From Kushneria sinocarnis (lineage in GTDB: Bacteria > Pseudomonadota > Gammaproteobacteria > Pseudomonadales > Halomonadaceae): DNA of 64,000 nt. Position 1 is the first letter of the stretch. The number at the start of each line of letters is the position of its first letter. Positions 36,351 to 46,344 of the stretch are shown piece by piece. Location of the stretch: assembly GCF_003633775.1 (NCBI RefSeq), contig NZ_RBIN01000004.1:1-64000 (forward strand). Direction: 5' to 3'. Made by a program: the position numbers and the translations under genes. Under the pieces are notes generated by a model. The model had not been told where the DNA came from and made no database searches. It saw only the letters and a program-made list of their open reading frames with translations.

Positions 36351-37241
36351 TCAGTGCACGATCGGCGAACTGTCGTCCGGGGAGTCGATCAGCGACTCCA
36401 CCGCCGCCGCCGAAAACACGTAGCGGGTATTGCAGAAATGACAGTGGGTTTCGATCTCCCCCTGCTCGGCCACGATGCTGCGCAGCTCCTCGGCACCCAG
36501 CTGATGGAGCCCGTTGGCAAAACGCTCCCGGGAGCAGGTGCAGCCGAACTCGACCGGCGCGGGATCGAACAGCCGCGGATTGTCCTCGTGAAACAGCCGG
36601 TTGAGGGTATCCAGCGGCGCGAGATCGAGCAGCTCCCGCTGGCTGATGGTATCGGCCAGCATGGCCAGCCGGTTCCAGGCATCCGGATCCTGATTGCGCT
36701 CGTCGTCGGGCAGCTGCTGCAGCAGCAGACCGGCAGCGCCCTCGGCATCGGCCGCAAGCCACAGCCGGGTGGGCAGCTGCTCGGAACGCTCGAAGTAGGC
36801 CTCCAGACAGCCGGCGAGCGTATCGGCCTCCAGCCCCACGATGCCCTGATAGCGCTGCCCCTCCTTCGGGTCGAGCGTCATCACGATCTGGCCTTCACCG
36901 ACCAGTTCCGCCAGCCCGGCGGAGTCGCCGGACACGGCGGTGACATCGTTGAAGCGGGCGATGGCGCGCAGCTGCTGGCCCTGCTCTGCCGTGGCCGGAT
37001 TGGACTCCGCCATCAGCAGCGATACCGGGCCGTTGCCGCGCACCTCCAGGCTCAGTACGCCGTCGAGCTTGACGGTTGCCGTCAGCAGCGCCACGGCCGC
37101 CAGCATCTCGCCCAGCTGATGGGCGACCGGCTCGGGATAGTCGGCGTGGCGGCTGCGCACTTCGCGCAGGGTCTCGGGAGCATTGACCAGCTCACCGCGG
37201 ACATTGGTCTGGTCGAAAATAAAACGTTGAATGCGATCCAT
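36351..37241 (-). CDS. hslO: Hsp33 redox-regulated chaperone
   Basis: Encodes 296 aa. Holdase activated by oxidation through a C-terminal zinc switch, seen as CTCSRERF and then CHFCNTRY (CxC and CxxC, about residues 232-268). The N-terminal domain includes [20 protein letters not shown] and the [10 protein letters not shown] region. The ATG at 37241 is chosen because the family starts there; an in-frame start 13 codons earlier adds an Arg-rich stretch. Downstream of hslR, as in E. coli. Confidence 0.95.
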   Translation of the reverse strand: MDRIQRFIFDQTNVRGELVNAPETLREVRSRHADYPEPVAHQLGEMLAAVALLTATVKLDGVLSLEVRGNGPVSLLMAESNPATAEQGQQLRAIARFNDVTAVSGDSAGLAELVGEGQIVMTLDPKEGQRYQGIVGLEADTLAGCLEAYFERSEQLPTRLWLAADAEGAAGLLLQQLPDDERNQDPDAWNRLAMLADTISQRELLDLAPLDTLNRLFHEDNPRLFDPAPVEFGCTCSRERFANGLHQLGAEELRSIVAEQGEIETHCHFCNTRYVFSAAAVESLIDSPDDSSPIVH

Positions 37242-37306
37242 GAAAGGTCTCGTGCGAAGTCGAGCGACGGCCGGAAGCATCCGGCCCGCCGCCTCGGCCT
37301 CGATGG

Positions 37307-37699
37307 TCAGTCGTCGGACATCTGCCGCTGAAAGCGCTGGATATCGCGACGATCGCGACGGTCCGGACGCCGCTTCGGCGGCTGCATGATCTGGTTGTTG
37401 AGGCGGCGGTTTTCCACGTCCTGCTGGCGACGCTCGGCGCTCTCTTCCGTCTCGCGGTAGAGGGTGCGGGCCTCGGGTGCACTGCGGCGCTTGTCGCTGA
37501 CACCCAGCACTTCCACCTCGATGCGCGACCAGCCCTGGGGAATTTCCAGATGGGCACCGACCTCGACGGCCTTGCTGGTCTTCACCCGTCCACCGTTGTA
37601 GTGCACCTTGCCACCTTCAACAGCCTTCTGGGCCAGACCGCGGGTCTTGAAAAAGCGCGCGGCCCAGAGCCACTTGTCGAGCCGTACCTGGTCACTCAT
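37307..37699 (-). CDS. hslR: Hsp15, S4-domain ribosome-rescue protein
   Basis: Encodes 130 aa. S4 RNA-binding domain at residues about 4-60 ([20 protein letters not shown] and [12 protein letters not shown]), followed by a basic, disordered tail. Hsp15 binds the 50S subunit carrying a nascent chain after heat shock. AAGGAG is placed before the ATG at 37699. Overlong upstream extension of the frame is rejected because it runs into the neighbouring gene region. Lies between yrfG and hslO as in E. coli. Confidence 0.95.
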   Translation of the reverse strand: MSDQVRLDKWLWAARFFKTRGLAQKAVEGGKVHYNGGRVKTSKAVEVGAHLEIPQGWSRIEVEVLGVSDKRRSAPEARTLYRETEESAERRQQDVENRRLNNQIMQPPKRRPDRRDRRDIQRFQRQMSDD

Positions 37700-37805
37700 G
37701 CGCTCTCCTTGTGCTTGCCGGCATGATCTCGCGGCGTGGTTCACTGCCGGACCACTGTGGTCCGAATCAGCGTATACCCGATCCATGGGGGCAGGTCGTG
37801 CGGAC

Positions 37806-38456
37806 TCAAGCCCCCATGACGGCTGCAAAGCGATCCAGACAGGTAAACGCCTCGCTGTCGACCGGCGCGCGCTGGCTGTCGGGCTGGCGAATCCCCAGCA
37901 GATGCCGGATGCCACTGGCCCGGGCGCACTGCAGCACGGCCGGATTGTCGTCGATCAGCAGCGTCCGCTGCGGATCATGGGGCTCATGATTCAGCAGCGC
38001 CTGCCAGAACTCCGGCGACTCCTTCGGCGCGCCCAGGTCCTCGGAAGAGACCAGCGCATCGACATACCGGTCCAGACCGGTGAGCTCGAGCTTCAGGGCC
38101 ATCCCCGCACGATCGGCGTTGGTCGCCAGCACCACCCGCTGCGGCGCGGCATGCAGCCACTCGAGAAACGCCCGGGCATCGCTGCGATAACCGATCAGAT
38201 GGCTGATCTCGCGCTTGAGGGTGAGCATGTCGACCTCGAGCTAGCGCTGCCAGTAGCGCAGGCTGTACCAGTCCAGCGTCCCGCGCTCGGCCAGGATACG
38301 CTCGACCAGGGCATGGCCATGCGACGTCTCGAGGCGATGGATCTCGCAGTAGCGCCGCGGCAGGTGCTCCAGCCAGAAATGGGTATCAAAGTGCAGATCC
38401 AGCAGGGTACCGTCCATGTCCAGCAGCACGGTATCGATATGACGCCAGTCGATCAT
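37806..38456 (-). pseudogene. yrfG: HAD nucleotidase YrfG, interrupted by in-frame TAG
   Basis: A GMP/IMP-type HAD nucleotidase frame of 216 codons. Motif I is VLLDMDGTLLDLHFDTHF near the start, motif II VVLATNADRAGM, motif III Lys in SSEDLGAPKESPEFW, and motif IV LLIDDNPAVLQCA. An amber TAG at 38241-38243 (codon 72) breaks it after WYSLRYWQR. The frame resumes at once with LEVDMLTLKREISHLIGYR, with no frameshift. All four motifs otherwise remain, so it is a recent nonsense mutation or a base error. Position between nudE and hslR matches E. coli yrfG. Confidence 0.85.
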
Positions 38457-38556
38457 GGGCAGTTCGCCACCGGGAATTCACCCTTCATTGTACGGGACGC
38501 ATCGCTTCGCGCCCATCGCGGTGTCATCATGGGCGATCGTTGTGGAGGAAGCACTC

Positions 38557-39129
38557 ATGTCACGTCATCACCGCCCCGTGATCCATCAGCGCCGCGAGGT
38601 CGCTGCCAGTCGCCTGTTTCGCATCGAGTCACTGGAACTCGAGTTTGCCAACGGCAATCGCCGTACCTTCGAACGCCTGCGCAATGCCGGTCGCGGTGCC
38701 GTGATGATCGTGGCCCTGCCCGATCCGGAGCATGTGCTGCTGATTCGCGAGTATGCCGCCGGCATCGACGACTACGTGCTGACCCTGCCCAAGGGCGTCA
38801 TCGACCCCGGTGAGGACATGATCACCGCGGCCAATCGCGAACTCCAGGAGGAGTGCGGCTTCAGCGCCGCCCGTCTGGAACCGCTGATCGAGCTGACCCT
38901 GGCGCCCAACTACATGAATCACCGCATCAGTGTCCTCATGGCCAGCGAGCTGCAGGAGTCGCGCCTGCCCGGCGACGAACCGGAGCCGCTGACCGTCGAG
39001 CGGATGCCGCTGGAGCAGCTGGACAGCCTGCTGGCCACCGGCGAGCTGCACGAAGGCCGGGCCGTGGCAGCGCTGCTGATGGTCCGGGAGCGGCTGCGCG
39101 AGCGCCAGGAGCTGCCGACCCTGTGGTAG
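38557..39129 (+). CDS. nudE: ADP compounds hydrolase NudE
   Basis: Encodes 190 aa. Nudix box GVIDPGEDMITAANRELQEECGF is intact at about residue 80. Hydrolyses ADP-ribose, Ap3A and NADH. The N-terminal RLFRIESLELEFANGNRRTF and the LTLAPNYMNHRISVLMASEL region fit NudE. The ATG at 38557 has TGGAGGAA upstream; an earlier in-frame start lacks this. Divergent from yrfG, as in E. coli. Confidence 0.94.
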   Translation: MSRHHRPVIHQRREVAASRLFRIESLELEFANGNRRTFERLRNAGRGAVMIVALPDPEHVLLIREYAAGIDDYVLTLPKGVIDPGEDMITAANRELQEECGFSAARLEPLIELTLAPNYMNHRISVLMASELQESRLPGDEPEPLTVERMPLEQLDSLLATGELHEGRAVAALLMVRERLRERQELPTLW

Positions 39130-39176
39130 CCCCGGCACGGCAGGTGTGCCCGGATGAGCGTGGCAGGGCACGGGCA

Positions 39177-39209
39177 TGAAAAAACCGCCGTCGGCGGACC
39201 GACGGCGGT
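39177..39209 (-). terminator. Terminator between nudE and the repeat-protein gene
   Basis: ACCGCCGTCGG pairs with CCGACGGCGGT around CGGA, an 11-bp perfect stem. On the minus strand it is followed by six Ts, giving a strong terminator for the gene at 39237. It can also serve nudE. Confidence 0.88.
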
Positions 39210-39236
39210 GAATTCAGCTACGAACGGGGCAGCGGA

Positions 39237-39689
39237 TTACTGCTGATCCTGGCCCTGGTCAACGCCGCCACCTGCCTGGGTGGGATCGCTGTCACCATCG
39301 GGCACGGTGCTCTCCATCTGCGAGGAGTGCCCCTGGCGACCGGTCGGCGTTTCAGCCGCACCGCTGGCGCCACGATTCATGTCCGACTGCTGGTTGTCCA
39401 TGCCGGCACCAGCGTTGTGCTGATCGTCATTGCCGTCGGGCATGGCATTTTCCATCTGTGCGGAATGCCCCTGACGCCCGGTATCGGTGGCATCAGTGCT
39501 GGTGCGGCTGTTGTCCATGGTATCGGCCGTACTGGTCGCTTCGGAGCCCATCTTGGACTGGCCTTCATCATCCTGATAGGCCGAGGACTGACCCATCGCG
39601 GATTCGCTGTCATCGGCCGCCAGCGCCCCGACGGTCGGTAGTGCCAGCAGAGTCGAAACGGCGGCTACGGCAAAGGTTCTCTTCATCAT
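39237..39689 (-). CDS. Exported acidic disordered protein with RQGHS-x-QME repeats (A)
   Basis: Encodes 150 aa. MMKRTFAVAAVSTLLALPTV with cleavage after GALA (about residue 22), then a Ser/Asp/Gln/Gly-rich acidic chain with no hydrophobic core. Two motif copies are present: TGRQGHSAQMENAMPDG (around residue 72) and TGRQGHSSQMESTVPDGD (around 119). It is followed by a strong terminator and preceded by a good ribosome binding site (GGAAGG). The start at MMKRTF gives a clear signal peptide; an upstream extension to 39821 lacks one. It shares its repeat with the next gene. No known family recognised. Confidence 0.7.
   Translation of the reverse strand: MMKRTFAVAAVSTLLALPTVGALAADDSESAMGQSSAYQDDEGQSKMGSEATSTADTMDNSRTSTDATDTGRQGHSAQMENAMPDGNDDQHNAGAGMDNQQSDMNRGASGAAETPTGRQGHSSQMESTVPDGDSDPTQAGGGVDQGQDQQ
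39315..39488 (-). repeat. Two copies of a 36-bp repeat within gene A
   Basis: Copies at about 39315-39350 and 39453-39488 read on the plus strand as CATCTG-N2-GAGTGCCCCTG-like, ending in GGTCGG or GGTATCGG. On the minus strand they encode the RQGHS-x-QME motif. Related copies lie in the gene at 39998. Confidence 0.7.
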
Positions 39690-39841
39690 GATTCCTTCCC
39701 TTGATTCCGGATTCCGGGATGGTGGAAGCCATCCGGTGCCATCCTGACACCATGCTTTAGCCGGGTAATCGGCTGAGGACACTCCGTGAAGTGGCGATGA
39801 TTCGAAGACGGTGGCAACCATCCCGTTGATTTACACTCCAA

Positions 39842-39870
39842 AAGTTAGTCGCCAACCTTTCTTCTGTCAA
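39842..39870 (-). promoter_or_regulatory. Predicted promoter of repeat-protein gene A
   Basis: On the minus strand, TTGACA (39870-39865, perfect consensus) and TAACTT (39847-39842) are 17 bp apart. The leader is about 150 nt. An inverted repeat TGTAC-N7-GTACA at 39876-39892 lies just upstream of the -35, in an activator-like position. The 308-bp gap 39690-39997 otherwise shows only terminator-like hairpins. Confidence 0.5.
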
Positions 39871-39905
39871 AGCCGTGTACATCATGCGTACAAGTTTTTA
39901 AGAAA

Positions 39906-39935
39906 AATCCAGGCGAGAGCCTGATGACCCTCGCC
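39906..39935 (-). terminator. Terminator after repeat-protein gene B
   Basis: On the minus strand, GGCGAG and CTCGCC form a 6-bp stem with a 12-base loop followed by TGGATTTTT. A second hairpin CGACAC-N6-GTGTCG lies between it and the stop at 39998. Confidence 0.5.
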
Positions 39936-39997
39936 CGGAACGACACCGTCACGTGTCGGGCAGCGGCGCCTGCAGAACCGATCAGATGACTCGGGTC

Positions 39998-40435
39998 TTA
40001 CCGGTCATTGTAATCGCTCTGGTTGTCGCCATCGGGAAGCGTGCTCTCCATCTGTCCGGAGCGCCCCTGACGGCCGGTCGGGGTATCGTTGTCGAACTGT
40101 CCGCTGCCATTCGCTGTACCGCTGGGTGCAGGCGCAGTATGACTGGTGCCATTGCTCCACTGCTGATGACTGCCCTGACCGGAGTCGTGCATGGTGTCCT
40201 GCATCTGGGCGGAGCGTGGCTCGCGATCGGCCGGCGTGGCGTTATCGAACTGGCCGTTGCGGACATTGCCCCGGTCCTGATTGCCAAGGGTGTCTTCCAT
40301 CTGCGCGGAACGCCCCTGCCGGCTGGTCGGGGTGCCGTTGTCGAACTGCGCATTCTGATCGGGCTGGCCGGCACACCCCTGCAGCGCGGTCAGGCCAAGA
40401 CCGGCGATGGCGACAGCTGTCAAAGTCCTTTTCAT
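39998..40435 (-). CDS. Lipoprotein with RQGRS-x-QME repeats (B)
   Basis: Encodes 145 aa. MKRTLTAVAIAGLGLTALQG followed by Cys gives a lipobox-like LQGC, so a lipoprotein is likely. The mature chain is polar and acidic, with three copies of a unit close to QFDNxTPTxRQGRSxQMExT (TSRQGRSAQMEDTL, ADREPRSAQMQDTM, TGRQGRSGQMESTLPDGD). GGGAG lies upstream of the ATG at 40435. It shares the motif with the adjacent gene A, so the two are paralogous in the repeat though not in the rest. No family recognised. Confidence 0.7.
   Translation of the reverse strand: MKRTLTAVAIAGLGLTALQGCAGQPDQNAQFDNGTPTSRQGRSAQMEDTLGNQDRGNVRNGQFDNATPADREPRSAQMQDTMHDSGQGSHQQWSNGTSHTAPAPSGTANGSGQFDNDTPTGRQGRSGQMESTLPDGDNQSDYNDR
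40049..40333 (-). repeat. Three copies of the 36-bp repeat within gene B
   Basis: Copies at about 40049-40084, 40202-40237 and 40298-40333, spaced 96 to 153 bp. They align with the two copies in gene A at DNA level (CATCTG-N2-CGGARYG-CCCCTG), so all five derive from one ancestral unit. Confidence 0.7.
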
Positions 40436-40461
40436 GTGACTGCTCCCATTGTCCTGAATGA

Positions 40462-41361
<900 letters not shown>

Positions 41362-41382
41362 TCCGGCAGGGAGCCCCTTATC

Positions 41383-43014
41383 ATGGATCACTTCTATAAC
41401 CACCCCGATCGGCTGATCGCCGATGTGCTCGAAGGCGTGGCACTGACCACCGGCGTGCACTACTCCGAGGATCCGGCAGCCCGGATTTTGATGCGGCCCG
41501 ACTGGCAGCCCGACCGCGAGGGCCGTGACCGCGTGGCGGTCATCTCCGGAGGCGGCTCCGGTCATGAGCCGGCACACGCCGGATTCATCGGCCAGGGCAT
41601 GCTCACCGCCGCGGTCGCCGGCGAGCTGTTCGCCTCTCCCAGCGTGGAAGCGATACTGGCCGCCATTCGTGCCTGCTGTAGCGATGCCGGCTGCCTGCTG
41701 GTGATCAAGAACTACACCGGTGACCGGCTCAACTTCGGACTCGCCGCCGAGCGCGCCCGCGAAGAGGGCTACCGGGTCGCCAGCGTGATCGTCGCCGATG
41801 ACATCGCCCTGCCCGATACCGACCAGCCCCGGGGGCTGGCAGGTACCGTGCTGGTCCACAAGGTGGCCGGCTTTCATGCCGAGCGTGGCGATGACCTCGA
41901 CACCGTCGAACAGCGCACGCTGCACATGGTGCAAGGCGTGAAATCACTGGGCATGGCGCTTTCCAGTGCTGCCCTGCCGGGTCAGCGCGGCGAGCGCCGC
42001 AGCCCCGAGCTGGGGCTGGGCATTCACAACGAGCCCGGTGCCCGCCGGGTCGATCCGGGCACGGCCGAGGAAGCCGCGGCACTGGTCGTCGATCCGCTGA
42101 AGGAGGCGCTGACCGATACCGACAACACCCTGATGCTGATCAACAACCTGGGCGGCTGTGCGCCCCAGGAGATGCAGGTGCTGGCGCGCGAGTGCCTCAA
42201 GCGCTGGGGCAGCGACCGGGTACGCTGCCTGGTGGGGCCGGCCAGCCTGATGTCGTCGCTCGACATGCACGGCTTCTCGATCAGCGTGGTCGCCGCCGAC
42301 GATGATCTGACCGAAGCCGTCACCGCACCGACCACGGCCGCCGCCTGGCCGGGCGCGACCACCGAACGGCAGGCGACAGCCTTCACGCCCACCTTCAGCC
42401 GCACCACCGAACCGGGCAGCGGGGCCCGCGACGCCGAGCGTGCCAGCCATCTGACCCGGCTTGCCGAGGCCATCCGCGACAGTGAAGCCGAACTCGACGA
42501 ACTCGATGCCCGCACCGGCGATGGTGATGCCGGCGCCACCTTTGCTGCCGGCGCCCGGGCGATACTGGAAGCGCTGAAACAGGACCGGCTCTCCACCGGA
42601 GACGATGCCGAACTGGCCGGCGAACTGGGACGACTCTTCGCCAGTGCCATGGGTGGCTCGAGCGGCGTGCTGCTCTCCATCCTGATGACCGCCACCGCCC
42701 AGGCACTTGAAGCGGGCAGCGACTGGCCGAATGCACTTCAGGCCGGGGTCGAACGCATGCAGCACTATGGCGGTGCGCAGGAGGGGGACCGCACCCTGCT
42801 CGACGCCCTGATCCCGGCAGTGCGCACCCTGGTGGAGGGTAACCCGATGGCGGATGCGGCCCGCCGTGCCCGGGAAGGTGCCGATGCCACCGCGAAGCTG
42901 GAGCGTGCCGGGGCCGGCCGCTCGGCACAGGTGCCCTCGGAGTCGCTGAGCGGCGTGGTCGACCCCGGCGCCGAGGCGATCGCCCGGGCGCTGGAGGCGC
43001 TCGCCCGGAGCTGA
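41383..43014 (+). CDS. ATP-dependent dihydroxyacetone kinase (fused DhaK-DhaL)
   Basis: Encodes 543 aa. DhaK half about residues 1-320, with VISGGGSGHEPAHAGFIGQG and the covalent-substrate His in LGLGIHNEPG. DhaL half about residues 350-543, with LDARTGDGDAGATFAAGAR (ADP-Mg binding) and FASAMGGSSGVLLSILMTA. The single-chain layout is the ATP type, not the PTS type. Phosphorylates dihydroxyacetone to DHAP. Co-directional with the SDR gene. An imperfect hairpin (43018-43068) follows the gene. Confidence 0.93.
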   Translation: MDHFYNHPDRLIADVLEGVALTTGVHYSEDPAARILMRPDWQPDREGRDRVAVISGGGSGHEPAHAGFIGQGMLTAAVAGELFASPSVEAILAAIRACCSDAGCLLVIKNYTGDRLNFGLAAERAREEGYRVASVIVADDIALPDTDQPRGLAGTVLVHKVAGFHAERGDDLDTVEQRTLHMVQGVKSLGMALSSAALPGQRGERRSPELGLGIHNEPGARRVDPGTAEEAAALVVDPLKEALTDTDNTLMLINNLGGCAPQEMQVLARECLKRWGSDRVRCLVGPASLMSSLDMHGFSISVVAADDDLTEAVTAPTTAAAWPGATTERQATAFTPTFSRTTEPGSGARDAERASHLTRLAEAIRDSEAELDELDARTGDGDAGATFAAGARAILEALKQDRLSTGDDAELAGELGRLFASAMGGSSGVLLSILMTATAQALEAGSDWPNALQAGVERMQHYGGAQEGDRTLLDALIPAVRTLVEGNPMADAARRAREGADATAKLERAGAGRSAQVPSESLSGVVDPGAEAIARALEALARS

Positions 43015-43155
43015 ACCGAGCGGGGGCGGCAGCACTGCGGTTCCGGCACAGTACTACCGCCGCCGCTCGACTACCCTGAAGAGGGTAGCGGTCGGCCACA
43101 ACGCCACTCCCGTTCGCAGGGCGCATCAGCGCCTTCTCCCGAGCCAGGAGTGGCA

Positions 43156-44595
43156 ATGACTGACAACAGCTACAATGAAATGTTCGAGCCTACGGGGGCG
43201 TGCCGGGCGCACTACGACGCCTATCAGCGCTGGCTGGCCGACACGCCCGAAGAGCTGCTCTCGCGCAAGCGTCATGAAGCCGATCTGCTCTTTCACCGTG
43301 CCGGCATCACCTTCACCGTCTATGGCGACGAATCGGGCACCGAACGCCTGATCCCCTTCGATCCGCTGCCGCGCATCATTCCGGCCCGCGAGTGGGCCAT
43401 GCTGGAAGCCGGCTGCCGCCAGCGGGTGCAGGCCCTCAACGCCTTTCTGGACGACATCTACCACGACCAGCACATCCTGAAGGAAGGCCTCATCCCGGCC
43501 GAGCAGGTGCTGGCCAACCCCCAGTACCAGCTCGCCATGCAGGGCGTCACCCTGCCCCACGGCATCTACAGCCACATCAGCGGTGTCGATCTGATCCGCG
43601 ATGGCAACGGTCGCTACTGCGTGCTCGAGGACAACCTGCGCATCCCCAGCGGGGTCTCCTACATGCTGGAGAACCGGCGCATGATGATGCGGCTGTTCCC
43701 GGAGCTCTTCACCCTCAACCGCATCGCGCCGGTCGATCACTACCCCAACCTGCTGCTGGAGACGCTGCGCTCGAGTACGCCGACCGACGCCCCCTGCGTG
43801 GTGGTGCTCTCGCCCGGACGCTACAACAGCGCCTATTTCGAACACGCCTTCCTCGCCCAGCAGATGGGCGTCGAGCTGGTCGAGGGGCAGGATCTGTTCG
43901 TCAGCGATGGCCGGGTGCGGATGCGCACTACCGCCGGCCCGCGGGTGGTGGATGTCATCTATCGTCGGGTCGATGAGGCCTTTCTCGATCCGCTCGCCTT
44001 CAACCCCGATTCCATGCTCGGCGTGCCGGGGCTGCTGTCGGTCTATCGCGAAGGCGGCGTGGTGCTGGCCAACGCGCTGGGCACCGGGGTGGCCGATGAC
44101 AAGTCGATCTACCCGCATGTGCCGGCGATGATCCGCTTCTATCTCGACGAGGAGCCGATTCTCGACAACGTGCCCACCTGGCAGTGTCGTGATCCGGAGC
44201 AGTGTCGTCATGTGCTCGACCATCTCGGCGAACTGGTGGTCAAGGAAACCCAGGGTGCCGGGGGTTACGGCATGCTGATCGGCCCGGCGGCCAGCCGCGA
44301 ACAGCTCGAGGAGTTCCGCCGCCGGGTGAAGGCCAATCCGGCCGGCTACATCGCCCAGCCGACCATGGCCCTGTCGACCTGCCCCACCTTCGTGGAAGCC
44401 GGCATCGCTCCTCGCCACATCGATCTGCGCCCCTACGTGCTGTCCAGCTCGCAGGGGGTACGGCTGGTCCCCGGCGGGCTGACCCGGGTGGCGCTGCAGG
44501 AAGGCTCGCTGGTGGTCAACTCCTCCCAGGGCGGCGGCACCAAGGATACCTGGGTGCTGGAAGACAACCCCACCTCGGAGACGTCATCATGCTGA
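43156..44595 (+). CDS. Circularly permuted ATP-grasp protein (Anbu locus)
   Basis: Encodes 479 aa. The type-2 circularly permuted ATP-grasp family: YCVLEDNLRIPSGVSYMLEN (about residue 155), LVVKETQGAGGYGMLIGPAA (about residue 360), IDLRPYVLSSSQGVRLVPGG and SLVVNSSQGGGTKDTWVLED at the C-terminus. It is predicted to be an amide-bond ligase acting on peptides. The ATG at 43156 is preceded by AGGAG; a GTG two codons earlier is weaker. Its stop overlaps the alpha-E start by 7 bases, so they are coupled. First gene of the cluster also found with Anbu in many bacteria. Confidence 0.9.
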   Translation: MTDNSYNEMFEPTGACRAHYDAYQRWLADTPEELLSRKRHEADLLFHRAGITFTVYGDESGTERLIPFDPLPRIIPAREWAMLEAGCRQRVQALNAFLDDIYHDQHILKEGLIPAEQVLANPQYQLAMQGVTLPHGIYSHISGVDLIRDGNGRYCVLEDNLRIPSGVSYMLENRRMMMRLFPELFTLNRIAPVDHYPNLLLETLRSSTPTDAPCVVVLSPGRYNSAYFEHAFLAQQMGVELVEGQDLFVSDGRVRMRTTAGPRVVDVIYRRVDEAFLDPLAFNPDSMLGVPGLLSVYREGGVVLANALGTGVADDKSIYPHVPAMIRFYLDEEPILDNVPTWQCRDPEQCRHVLDHLGELVVKETQGAGGYGMLIGPAASREQLEEFRRRVKANPAGYIAQPTMALSTCPTFVEAGIAPRHIDLRPYVLSSSQGVRLVPGGLTRVALQEGSLVVNSSQGGGTKDTWVLEDNPTSETSSC

Positions 44596-45533
44596 GCCGT
44601 ACTGCCGCCAACCTCTACTGGCTGGGCCGCTACATGGAGCGCGCCGACAGTCTGGCCCGCCTGCTGGATGTCAGCGCCCGGCTGGCACTGCTGCCGCGCT
44701 CCGCGGCACGCGAGGAGCTGACCGCCATCCTCAGCGTCAGCGGGGTCAGCGACGCCTTCTGGTCCATGCGCAGCCAGCTCGACGCCAACGCCCTGCTCAA
44801 TTTCATGATCGGCGATATCAGCAACGTCTCGAGCATCCACAACTGCCTGCTGACGGCGCGCCAGAATGCCCACGCCGTGCGCGGCCACATCACCTCCGAA
44901 ATGTGGGAAGCGGTCAACACCACCTGGCTCGAGCTGCGGGACTGGACCACGCCCGGCGTTACCCTGCGCACCGCGCCGGCCTTCTTCGACTGGATGCGCC
45001 AGCGCACCCATATCTATCGCGGTGCGCTTTACGGCACCGCACTGCGCGATGACGGCTTTCGCTTCATGCGCCTGGGCGGCTGTCTGGAACTGGCCGACAA
45101 CACCCTGCGGCTGCTCGATACCAAGTATCAGATGATCGATCTGGCCGATGACGTGGCGATTCCCGATGCCACCGTGCGCGCGGAATATCTCTGGCAGGCG
45201 GTGCTCGAGGCGCTGGGCGCACGCGAGGCCTATACCCGGGCCTACAGCTATCTGATCGAGGCCGGCCAGGTGATCGAGCTGCTGATCCTGCGCGAGGATG
45301 TGCCGCGCTCGCTGCGCGCCTGTCTGGAGGAGCTGGTCGAACTGCTCGATGAGCTGGAAAGCCCCGGCGGCCGGCAGGCCAAGCGGCTGGCCGGTGAGCT
45401 GCATGCCCGGGTCCGCTACGGCGAGATCGCCGACATCGTCAGCTTCGGCCCCCATGACTGGCTGACCACCACCATTGATGATGTTGCACTGCTGGCACGG
45501 CATGTGCAGGCCGCCTATCTGGAGGTAACCTGA
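44589..45533 (+). CDS. Alpha-E (DUF403) protein, Anbu locus
   Basis: Encodes 314 aa, all-helical. It begins MLSRTAANLYWLGRYMERAD, which is diagnostic, followed by FWSMRSQLDANALLNFMIGD and SSIHNCLLTARQNAHAVRGH. The alpha-E family is always found with circularly permuted ATP-grasp proteins; it may supply part of the active complex or a substrate-binding surface. Start overlaps the ATP-grasp stop by 7 bases and it ends 2 bases before the transglutaminase gene, so a single operon. Confidence 0.92.
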   Translation: MLSRTAANLYWLGRYMERADSLARLLDVSARLALLPRSAAREELTAILSVSGVSDAFWSMRSQLDANALLNFMIGDISNVSSIHNCLLTARQNAHAVRGHITSEMWEAVNTTWLELRDWTTPGVTLRTAPAFFDWMRQRTHIYRGALYGTALRDDGFRFMRLGGCLELADNTLRLLDTKYQMIDLADDVAIPDATVRAEYLWQAVLEALGAREAYTRAYSYLIEAGQVIELLILREDVPRSLRACLEELVELLDELESPGGRQAKRLAGELHARVRYGEIADIVSFGPHDWLTTTIDDVALLARHVQAAYLEVT

Positions 45534-45534
45534 G

Positions 45535-46326
45535 ATGCAGCTCGCGGTGCAGCACTGCACCCGCTACCGCTACGAGCACGCCGCCCGTTCGAGCATCCAG
45601 TATCTGCGCCTGCAGCCGCGCAACGGGCCGGGGCAGCGCATCGACGCATGGCAGCTGAGCCTGCCCGGCGGCAGCCGGCCGCCGATCATCGAGGACGGCT
45701 TCGGCAATCTCATGCAGGTGCTGGTGCTGGAGCGGGCTCATCGCGAGATCGCGATCGAGGCCCGGGGGCTGGTGACCCTGACCGATCGCTTCAACGGCCG
45801 CCGGCAGGATGCGCTCGATCCGCGCCCCTTTCTGCGCCCCACGGCGCTGACGGCCCCGGACGGCGCGCTGGCGCGGCACCACCTCGGCCGGCAGCGTGAT
45901 CTCGCCGCCCTCTGCACCCTGCAGCAGGCCATTCTGGCCGCCATGCCCTACACCCCCGGTGCCACCGAGGTCTGGCACAGCGCGCGCGACGCCTGGGCCA
46001 TCGGCTCGGGCGTATGCCAGGACCATGTGCATGTCATGCTCGGCTGCGCCCGGCTGATGGGGCTGCCGGCCCGTTATGTCAGCGGCTATCTGCACAGCGC
46101 CGACGACACCCACCTGGCCTCTCACGCCTGGGCGGAAATCCACCTCGAGGGCGGCTGGCAGCTCTTCGATGTCACCAATGGCCTGACACAGCCGACTCAT
46201 CATGTCCGGCTGGCGATCGGCATGGATTACCTCGATGCCTGCCCGATACGCGGCATCCGCCGCGGTGGTGGCGCGGAGGTCATGGCGGCCGGGGTCAGGG
46301 TGCAATACGCGCCGACCGATCAATAG
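45535..46326 (+). CDS. Transglutaminase-like cysteine peptidase/amidase (Anbu locus)
   Basis: Encodes 263 aa. N-terminal beta domain (LAVQHCTRYRYEHAARSSIQ, about residues 3-80), then the transglutaminase-like catalytic core with Cys in GSGVCQDHVHVMLGC (about residue 162), His in LASHAWAEIHL and Asp in WQLFDVTNGL. All three catalytic residues are present. Such proteins in this locus are predicted to make or break amide bonds in a peptide product. Cytosolic; no signal peptide. Third gene of the operon. Confidence 0.92.
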   Translation: MQLAVQHCTRYRYEHAARSSIQYLRLQPRNGPGQRIDAWQLSLPGGSRPPIIEDGFGNLMQVLVLERAHREIAIEARGLVTLTDRFNGRRQDALDPRPFLRPTALTAPDGALARHHLGRQRDLAALCTLQQAILAAMPYTPGATEVWHSARDAWAIGSGVCQDHVHVMLGCARLMGLPARYVSGYLHSADDTHLASHAWAEIHLEGGWQLFDVTNGLTQPTHHVRLAIGMDYLDACPIRGIRRGGGAEVMAAGVRVQYAPTDQ

Positions 46327-46344
46327 ACCGGTGACCGGCCCATT

